A stretch of 19,831 nt of DNA. Source: CAZDME01 sp964506785 [NCBI: uncultured bacterium] (lineage in GTDB: Bacteria; CAZDME01; JAYEMH01). Under the pieces are notes generated by a model. The model worked only from the letters and a program-made list of their open reading frames with translations. It did no database searches and was not told where the DNA came from. The DNA is taken from NCBI GenBank assembly GCA_964506785.1, contig CAZDME010000023.1, positions 1-19,831 on the forward strand, read 5' to 3'. Each line of letters starts with the position of its first letter. The first letter of the stretch is position 1. Below, in pieces: positions 14,355-19,831 of this stretch. Made by a program: the position numbers and the translations under genes.

Positions 14355-15407
14355 ATGGAGAATAGTTTATCTTTAGAAGAAAAGCTGTTGTTGGCGGCAC
14401 TTAAAGGGAATGTGCCGGCTGTCCCTGAAAATATAAATTGGGCGGAGTTTTTAAAACTATCCAGAAAAGCCAGAGTTTCCCCTTTTGTCTACTATCAATG
14501 GAAAAAAGTTAATTTTCCTTTTTGCCCCCCGCCGGAAATTTTTGATGCTTTTGAAAAAGATTTCTACGAGACTTTTTCCCGCAATATTTTGATTCAGAAA
14601 CTTACTAAAAAAGTATTTAATCGAATAAAAAAAAATATTGAGATTATTCCTTTAAAAGGCGTTGTCTTTATGGAAAAGTTTTATCCACACTTAGGGACGA
14701 GACCGCTCAGCGATATAGATTTTTTGATTAAAAGCGATGATTATGAAAAATTAAAAAAAATATTAAATGATTCTCAGGGGAAATTACTTGTCAGAAAACC
14801 TTACGCGGCTGTTTTTACATTATCCAACCCAATAAAGATTAATTTTGACGTAGCCTGGAATTTTTTAGCTATTGAACGTTTTATAAAAACCTGCAACTGG
14901 TCTGATGAAGAGGTGTGGAGGAGAGCGAAAAAAACAGAGGTATGCGAAGAGAATATTCTTTTGTTGAGCCCGGAGGATACCCTGCTTCATCTGATTTACC
15001 ACCAGGCTTTTCAGCATTGTTTTAGGAACTTCTTGGGGTATCTGGATATTACCCGCTTAATTAATCAGACATCAATAGATTGGGAGTTTTTTCATAGAGT
15101 AATAATCAGGCTGGGTTTAGCTAGTGTGGCTAAAAAGGAGTTAAAATTCTGCAAAGATTACCTGGGTGCCAATGTCCCTTTAAAGGTAATCTCGAATTTA
15201 AAAGAAAATTTATGGAATCAAATCGTTTTTCGGGGATTTTCTGAATTGGCCCCAGAAAATTTGCATTTATCCTGTCCTGATTTGGTTGACTGGCTTCGCC
15301 AGCCATTTTTTTGGGATAGGTTTTCTCAAATTGGGAAGACTTTTTTTTATGCCCTTTTTCCCAGTAAAAATTGGATGAGGGCCAAATTACGGAAATTTAC
15401 GCCTTGA
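14355..15407 (+). CDS. Family-5 nucleotidyltransferase-like protein
   Basis: The 350-residue protein matches the NTP_transf_5 family of uncharacterised nucleotidyltransferases. The block IIPLKGVVFMEKFYPHLGTR (97-116) runs into PLSDIDFLI, whose D120 and D122 are the expected metal-binding pair. NFDVAWNFLA follows where the family has a second Asp. LLLLSPEDTLLHLIYHQAFQ and the LGYLDITRLINQ helix are also typical. Members co-occur with HprK-like kinases, both in exopolysaccharide loci and in lasso-peptide clusters; one lasso-cluster member was reported to attach sugars rather than nucleotides. The gene lies 18 nt after the permease and closes the four-gene unit. The acceptor is unknown. Confidence 0.82.
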   Translation: MENSLSLEEKLLLAALKGNVPAVPENINWAEFLKLSRKARVSPFVYYQWKKVNFPFCPPPEIFDAFEKDFYETFSRNILIQKLTKKVFNRIKKNIEIIPLKGVVFMEKFYPHLGTRPLSDIDFLIKSDDYEKLKKILNDSQGKLLVRKPYAAVFTLSNPIKINFDVAWNFLAIERFIKTCNWSDEEVWRRAKKTEVCEENILLLSPEDTLLHLIYHQAFQHCFRNFLGYLDITRLINQTSIDWEFFHRVIIRLGLASVAKKELKFCKDYLGANVPLKVISNLKENLWNQIVFRGFSELAPENLHLSCPDLVDWLRQPFFWDRFSQIGKTFFYALFPSKNWMRAKLRKFTP

Positions 15408-15436
15408 TTGAAAATTAAGGATAAAATTCTACTCGA

Positions 15437-15470
15437 GATATAGCCTGAGCTCTACCTTTGCGGCTATTTC
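15437..15470 (+). terminator. Weak terminator-like hairpin after the nucleotidyltransferase
   Basis: GATATAGCC (15437-15445) can pair with GGCTATTTC (15462-15470) with one mismatch around a 16-nt loop, followed by a short T-rich run. It lies 30 nt after the stop codon at 15407. The AT-rich stem and long loop make it a weak candidate. Confidence 0.3.
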
Positions 15471-15493
15471 TTTAATGAGTACTTAAATTTTGG

Positions 15494-15522
15494 TTGCTTT
15501 TTTATCAAGAATATATTAGTAT
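15494..15522 (+). promoter_or_regulatory. Candidate promoter of the polysaccharide export operon
   Basis: TTGCTT (15494-15499) and TAGTAT (15517-15522) are 17 nt apart; each matches four of six consensus bases. They lie in the 166-nt gap before the Wza-type gene, which leaves a leader of about 45 nt. The rest of that gap (15408-15573) holds the hairpin just upstream and no supported gene. Confidence 0.4.
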
Positions 15523-15560
15523 TATTTCTAGGGCTATAGCACATTTACAGTCTATATAAA

Positions 15561-15565
15561 GGGAG
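15561..15565 (+). promoter_or_regulatory. Shine-Dalgarno deciding the TTG start of the export lipoprotein
   Basis: GGGAG lies 8 nt before TTG at 15574. An ATG at 15569 is closer but is out of frame and terminates after two codons. Confidence 0.6.
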
Positions 15566-15573
15566 AAAATGTT

Positions 15574-16254
15574 TTGAAAAAGAAAACAGTCATCGTTTTA
15601 GTTCCAATCTTATTTGTCCTATGTATTTCATTGGGATGCGGCGGTAAAAAAGGGGTAACTAGGATGAAAGGGACAGTTCCGTTTGTTTCTAGTCAACCTT
15701 ATACTTTAGGCCCTATGGATAAAGTTACGGTAAAGGTATGGCGGCAGTCCGATCTTTCCGATGATTATTCAGTCGATTTTCGAGGAATAATTAGATTCCC
15801 TCTAGTAGGCGAGGTGAGTTGTTTAGGCTTTACTACTTATGAATTGGCTGATTTATTAGAAGAGGAATTAATACGTTACATAAAAAATCCTCAGGTACGG
15901 GTTGAAGTTAAGGAATACAACAGCCACAGGGTGATTATTATGGGCGCCGTGGCTAAACAAGGGGTTTATTATGTAAAGAGCCGGTTGACTATTATGGAGG
16001 CTATTGCCGTGGCGGGTGGTTTTAAAAAAGGAGCAAAAACCACTCAGGTATTTATAGGCCGGGGAGAAATAGGCAATTTAGAGTTGCTTCAGGTAAATGT
16101 GAAAGACGTAATGACAAAAGGGAGGAAGGATAAAGATATACTGCTTCAAAACGGCGATATAGTTTTTATCCCTACTACTTTTGTAGCTAATGTCAATCAG
16201 GCTATCAAAGATGTGTCGGGGACTTTAGATGTCTATAACACTGTAGATGAATAA
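15574..16254 (+). CDS. Polysaccharide export lipoprotein (Wza type)
   Basis: This is the outer-membrane polysaccharide channel component. The 226 residues start with a lipoprotein signal (lysines, a hydrophobic stretch, then ISLGC with the lipidation cysteine at residue 22). The Poly_export domain follows: YTLGPMDKVTVKVWRQSDLS, DFRGIIRFPLVGEV, then LADLLEEELIRYIKNPQVRV. An SLBB-type segment comes next (HRVIIMGAVAKQGVYYVKSR, LTIMEAIAVAGGFKKGA), ending with LLQNGDIVFIPTTF. It is shorter than E. coli Wza, so it probably has fewer periplasmic rings and may lack the C-terminal outer-membrane helix. The gene starts with TTG and is followed immediately by its Wzc-type partner. Confidence 0.94.
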   Translation: MKKKTVIVLVPILFVLCISLGCGGKKGVTRMKGTVPFVSSQPYTLGPMDKVTVKVWRQSDLSDDYSVDFRGIIRFPLVGEVSCLGFTTYELADLLEEELIRYIKNPQVRVEVKEYNSHRVIIMGAVAKQGVYYVKSRLTIMEAIAVAGGFKKGAKTTQVFIGRGEIGNLELLQVNVKDVMTKGRKDKDILLQNGDIVFIPTTFVANVNQAIKDVSGTLDVYNTVDE

Positions 16255-18249
16255 TTGAACAATAACAAGATGACACACACCTATGAGCTTAGTATTCGTG
16301 ATTACGTAAGGATAATCCGAAGGAGAAAATGGATTGTCCTTTTTTGTTTTTTTATTGCCATGGCCTCGAGTCTCTTCTATACCATTAAACAAAAGCCTAC
16401 CTATATAGCTTCTGCCACAGTAAGAATACAGGAGCGAATTCCTCATAAGATGCTTACTGGTTTTTTTATCTTTCCGATGTGGGATTTAGAAACTGAGACC
16501 AGGACGATTGTCAGCTTCAAAATCGTCCAAAAGGTGGCTGTGAAATTAGGTCAGATTACACCAGAGATGTCAGAGGAGGAACAAAGTCGGATTATCAGGA
16601 AAATACAATCGGGGATTAAATCCAATCGGGAAGGCGACACGAATTTAATAAAGGTTACAGTAATATCTTCAAATCCTAAAGAACCAACTAAAATCGCCAA
16701 TTTACTTACTGCCGTTTATATTGAAGAAAACCAAAAGATTAAAAGTAAAGAGAAACGAAATTTACGCGAATTTGTCGAAAATCAGCTGGCCAAATATGAA
16801 AATGCCTTGGCGGAAAGTGAATCTGTATTAGTCTACTTTAAAGAAAGTTTACCTTTAAGTTTACAGAATCAAGCTTTAGACTCTATAGCTAGAATTCAAG
16901 ATGACCCGGCTATTTCGGAATTTCGAACCCGATTAGCTAAATTACAGGTAGAAATTTTCGATTTATTAAGAACATATACTGAAGAATATCCCCAGGTAAT
17001 AGAGCTGCGGGAAGAAATGGCTAGTCTTGAGGAACAAATCGATAACCGGATTGACGAATTAACCTCGCATGCCAAAGCTTGGCCGGAAACTAACGTGCAG
17101 TTTGCCCGCCTGCTGCGCAATTTAAATTTAAATCGGGATCTTTATCTTATGTTCAGCAAAAAATTAGAGGAGGTAAAAATTGCTGAAGCAGAAGAGGTAG
17201 CTGATGTTGAAGTGGTAGAACCAGCTGGGGCCTCCCGGCCAATAATACCAAACCGCAGCCGAAACGTAATTTTTGGGGGATTGATGGGTATTGTTTTGGG
17301 TTTAGTCGGTGCCTTTATCTCTGAAAATTTAGATATTTCTATCGGTACGATTGAAGAGGTGGAAGAATTTCTCCAGATTCCTGTTTTGGGCGTTATTCCG
17401 TACATAAAAATAGAGGAGGAAAAGAAGCAATTCTGGCATTCTTCCGCCAGTCGCCCTTCAGAAGATAAAAGGAAAATTCAGGAATTACAACTCCGCCTGC
17501 TTACTCAGTTCAGTCCTAAGTCCCTGATAACCGAAGCTTTTCGGGTTGTCCAGACCAATATCCAGTTTACCTTTTTGGAAAAATTAGGTAATACTATGGC
17601 TTTTGTCTCGGTGGGCCCCAAAGAAGGGAAAACCCTGACGGCAACTAACTGCGCCATCACTATGGCACAGATGGGGAAGAAAACCTTATTGGTGGATTGT
17701 GACCTTCGCCGGCCGGCCATTCATAAAATATTTGGATTAAGTAAAGAAGAAGGTCTTCACGAAGTCCTGATAGGAGATTTGAATAAAGAGAAAGCGGCCA
17801 AAACCATGACTGATGTTCTTTTGGGTAATCTTGAAACCAAGGGGGTATTGCAGAGTCATGCTTTGGAAAATTTAAGTATGGTTTTTTCCGGGCATCTGGT
17901 TTCGAATCCAGCGGCCCTGCTTAGTTCCAATAAAATGGCTGAGTTGATTCATTACTGGAAAAATAAATATGATGTGGTAATTTTCGATACCCCTCCCGTC
18001 CTGCCAGTCTCTGATGCATCCATTTTGGCATCTCAAATAGATGGTGTAGTATTGGTTTATCAAGTAGGGAAGGTTGCCCGGGGAGCTCTTCGCCGAGCCA
18101 AAATGCAGTTAGAAAGCGTAGGGGGAAAAGTGGCCGGTATAGTTTTGAACAATATCCGGGCAACAGAGATGGAATTGAGCGACGCCTACTACTATTACTA
18201 TTATAGGTATGGTGACGATACAGAAAAGAAGAAACATAGGAATATTTAA
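16255..18249 (+). CDS. Polysaccharide co-polymerase with BY-kinase domain (Wzc type)
   Basis: This inner-membrane protein regulates chain length and export together with the Wza-type channel. In 664 residues, an N-terminal Wzz domain has TM1 at about 27-45. A long periplasmic coiled-coil region (about 165-310) leads to the proline motif ASRPIIPNRSRNV and TM2 (about 338-356). The C-terminal tyrosine kinase has Walker A GPKEGKT (454-460), Walker A' LLVDCD (478-483) and Walker B VVIFDTPP (574-581). The tail carries six consecutive tyrosines (645-650) plus Y652 as autophosphorylation sites. Translation starts at TTG directly after the lipoprotein stop, or at ATG 16270; neither has a clear SD, so coupling is likely. 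Confidence 0.95.
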   Translation: MNNNKMTHTYELSIRDYVRIIRRRKWIVLFCFFIAMASSLFYTIKQKPTYIASATVRIQERIPHKMLTGFFIFPMWDLETETRTIVSFKIVQKVAVKLGQITPEMSEEEQSRIIRKIQSGIKSNREGDTNLIKVTVISSNPKEPTKIANLLTAVYIEENQKIKSKEKRNLREFVENQLAKYENALAESESVLVYFKESLPLSLQNQALDSIARIQDDPAISEFRTRLAKLQVEIFDLLRTYTEEYPQVIELREEMASLEEQIDNRIDELTSHAKAWPETNVQFARLLRNLNLNRDLYLMFSKKLEEVKIAEAEEVADVEVVEPAGASRPIIPNRSRNVIFGGLMGIVLGLVGAFISENLDISIGTIEEVEEFLQIPVLGVIPYIKIEEEKKQFWHSSASRPSEDKRKIQELQLRLLTQFSPKSLITEAFRVVQTNIQFTFLEKLGNTMAFVSVGPKEGKTLTATNCAITMAQMGKKTLLVDCDLRRPAIHKIFGLSKEEGLHEVLIGDLNKEKAAKTMTDVLLGNLETKGVLQSHALENLSMVFSGHLVSNPAALLSSNKMAELIHYWKNKYDVVIFDTPPVLPVSDASILASQIDGVVLVYQVGKVARGALRRAKMQLESVGGKVAGIVLNNIRATEMELSDAYYYYYYRYGDDTEKKKHRNI

Positions 18250-18268
18250 TTAGTTCTTTAAAACCCAG

Positions 18269-18505
18269 ATGTTCGAATTTCTTTTTGTCCTTTCTTTGGT
18301 GATTTTCATCGGAGTCAATATCAGTATCCGCAGATGGCGTTACTCTTTTAAGTTTTTCTGGGTGATTGTCTTATTAACTTTACTAAGCCTTTTTACCATA
18401 TTTACCTTTACCGAAATCCACAATGGGTATAATATTTTAATTTTCTTTGCCCTGCTTTTTTTTACTGTGGGTATAGGGATATATCTGTGCCGGAGATATT
18501 TGTGA
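18269..18505 (+). CDS. Small three-helix membrane protein of unknown function
   Basis: The 78-residue protein is almost entirely hydrophobic, with predicted helices at about 2-19, 29-48 and 54-73. They are separated by short loops, one of them basic (RRWRYSFK), and the protein ends in CRRYL. I do not recognise a family. It sits 19 nt after the Wzc-type gene and 7 nt before the ligase gene on the same strand, so it is very likely translated in this operon. The tight spacing and good membrane topology argue that it is a real gene. A role as an accessory subunit of the polymerase or export machinery is only a guess from context. Confidence 0.6.
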   Translation: MFEFLFVLSLVIFIGVNISIRRWRYSFKFFWVIVLLTLLSLFTIFTFTEIHNGYNILIFFALLFFTVGIGIYLCRRYL

Positions 18506-18512
18506 GGCCAAA

Positions 18513-19831
18513 ATGAAATCGTTATATCCTAAAACACTTATCCAATCGGGGATTATTTTAAGTGCTGTTTTTTTTGTAAGCTGGACCTTCGGAAATCTTA
18601 CCGTTACCGCCTTTCCCTTAACTTTAGCTTTATTAGCCGGCGTAGTCATTGCCCTGATAGTTTTCCTTAATACCGAATTAGCTTTAATAATCTTAATTTT
18701 TTCTATGTTATTATCGCCTGAATTCGATATCATGGAGTTGCATGAAAGGTCTGTGGTTATACGTATTGATGATGTCCTTCTAGTTTTTGCTTTTTTTGCC
18801 TGGTTAGCCAAAACGGCCGTTCATAAGCAAATGGCCTTTTTCCGCCGTACTCCTCTCAACATACCTATTATTACCTATATTTCGGTCTGCATTTTTTCCA
18901 GTATTTTTGGCGTTTATGCAGGAAGAATAAATCCCGTAACTACTTCTTTCTACATCTTAAAATATATTGAATATCCCATGATTTTTTTTATGGTGGTAAA
19001 TATCTTGAGAGACCAAAAACAGATAAAACGTTTTCTAACCTTTATTATACTAACCTACGTTATCGTCTGTCTTAATTCTTATTTTCAGATCGGTCATATC
19101 CCCAGGGTGACCGCTCCCTTTGAAGGCCTAGGTTCTCGAGCCCAACCCAATACTTTTTCCGGATATCTCATGTTTATTATGGCTATTCTTTCTGGGTTTT
19201 ATCTCCACGCTAGATTTTTTCGGGAAAAGTGGCTCTATGGATGTCTCTTCCTTTTGGGGATACCGCCTTTTTTATATACTTTCTCTCGATCGGGATATGT
19301 GGCAATCATTGCCATGTTTATTGCCTTGGCTTTTTTAACCAGAAAAAAAAGGACAATTATAATTTTAGGTTTTTTAGTGATATTTATACTCAGTCCCTTT
19401 TGGCTTCCTTCACCAGTTGTAGAGAGAATCAAGACTACTTTTGTCGGGCCTAAATATGAATTGATGGGTTTCCCTCTACAGTTAGAAAGATCGGCTGGAG
19501 ATAGAATTCTATCTTGGAATATCGCTTTTAAACTTTGGCCCCAACGGCCGTGGCTGGGATATGGGGTAAGTTACATATTTTTAGATATTCAATATATTAC
19601 GGTATTACTGGAAACAGGAGTTCTGGGAATTTTTGCTTTTGCTTGGATATTGGTAACTATTTTTCGATCTGTCCTGCGTATTTATGACAAATTTAAAGAA
19701 AATATCTTTGCCCAAGCCTTAAGCTTAGGATATTTAGCTGGATTTGTTGGTTTATTGCTTCACGCGTTAACTGTTAATACCTTTATCATCGTAAGAATTA
19801 TGGAGCCCTTCTGGTTTATAACCGCCATGGT
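18513..19831 (+). CDS. O-antigen ligase / Wzy-type polymerase (C-terminus cut by window edge)
   Basis: This polytopic inner-membrane enzyme polymerises or transfers polysaccharide chains. The frame is open from ATG 18513 to the window end, giving 439 codons with no stop, so the protein is incomplete. About ten hydrophobic helices are visible. The Wzy_C-type block contains PFLYTFSRSGYVAIIAM, then a periplasmic loop with ERSAGDRILSWNIAFKLWPQ and RPWLGYGVSY, then ITVLLETGVLGIFAF. In WaaL/Wzy proteins this is where the catalytic Arg and the HP or equivalent residues lie. It starts 7 nt after the small membrane protein. Ligase or polymerase cannot be decided from sequence; the Wza/Wzc neighbours favour a polymerase. 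Confidence 0.88.
   Translation, partial: MKSLYPKTLIQSGIILSAVFFVSWTFGNLTVTAFPLTLALLAGVVIALIVFLNTELALIILIFSMLLSPEFDIMELHERSVVIRIDDVLLVFAFFAWLAKTAVHKQMAFFRRTPLNIPIITYISVCIFSSIFGVYAGRINPVTTSFYILKYIEYPMIFFMVVNILRDQKQIKRFLTFIILTYVIVCLNSYFQIGHIPRVTAPFEGLGSRAQPNTFSGYLMFIMAILSGFYLHARFFREKWLYGCLFLLGIPPFLYTFSRSGYVAIIAMFIALAFLTRKKRTIIILGFLVIFILSPFWLPSPVVERIKTTFVGPKYELMGFPLQLERSAGDRILSWNIAFKLWPQRPWLGYGVSYIFLDIQYITVLLETGVLGIFAFAWILVTIFRSVLRIYDKFKENIFAQALSLGYLAGFVGLLLHALTVNTFIIVRIMEPFWFITAM

Noticed and set aside
11729-15407. A complete lasso-peptide biosynthetic cluster
   Set aside because: No asparagine-synthetase-like cyclase, PqqD-like protein or transglutaminase-like protease is encoded; only tailoring-type enzymes and an exporter are present.
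15408-15573. Riboswitch or JUMPstart element before the export lipoprotein
   Set aside because: No recognisable riboswitch core or JUMPstart/ops sequence; only a weak AT-rich hairpin is visible.
18437-18811. 124-codon minus-strand frame
   Set aside because: It is antisense to two plus-strand membrane genes of one operon, Thr/Lys-rich as expected from complement of hydrophobic codons, and matches no family I know.

Overview
The window is AT-rich (roughly 40% GC by eye), gene-dense DNA from a diderm (Gram-negative-type) bacterium. It carries an outer-membrane secretin, a full set of type II secretion (T2SS) pseudopilins and a Wza/Wzc-type polysaccharide export pair. Several features fit an uncultivated deep-branching phylum such as Omnitrophota or a relative better than a model proteobacterium: the permuted gsp gene order, a GspL that reads as a PilM-PilN fusion, weak Shine-Dalgarno (SD) sites at many genes, and an HprK-like kinase with a family-5 nucleotidyltransferase beside exopolysaccharide genes. 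That placement is inference only. No rRNA, tRNA or CRISPR array was seen, and no stretch over 300 bases lacks a gene.

Minus strand, 11728 down to 1: one compact T2SS cluster in the order gspE-F-G-H-[transposase]-I-J-K-L-M-C-D. Most junctions overlap or lie within 30 nt. GspE is the ATPase and GspF the inner-membrane platform. GspG is the major pseudopilin, H/I/J/K are minor pseudopilins, L/M/C form the inner-membrane assembly bridge, and D is the outer-membrane secretin, cut off by the window edge at its C-terminus. The cluster has two insertions of interest. A REP-associated tyrosine transposase (RAYT) sits between gspH and gspI, bracketed by two perfect 31-nt palindromes. A near-consensus sigma70 promoter lies between gspC and gspD. 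No prepilin peptidase (gspO) is present, so pseudopilin processing must depend on a gene elsewhere.

Position 11729-11926 is a divergent intergenic region with a promoter candidate on each strand, a 9-bp hairpin and two very short reading frames. From 11927 the plus strand carries a four-gene unit: an HprK-like P-loop kinase, an ABC ATPase, an ABC-2 permease and a family-5 nucleotidyltransferase. Kinases and nucleotidyltransferases of these two kinds recur together near exosortase-type exopolysaccharide loci and in some lasso-peptide clusters. Here they are wired to a dedicated exporter, with no PqqD, cyclase or recognisable precursor nearby.

After a 166-nt gap with a weak terminator-like hairpin and a promoter candidate, 15574-19831 encodes surface polysaccharide export and polymerisation. 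The genes are a Wza-type outer-membrane lipoprotein, a Wzc-type co-polymerase fused to a BY-kinase with a six-tyrosine tail, a small three-helix membrane protein of unknown role, and an O-antigen ligase/polymerase that runs off the window. The two halves together describe a cell-envelope export region: protein secretion on one strand, and polysaccharide (plus an unidentified ABC substrate) on the other.
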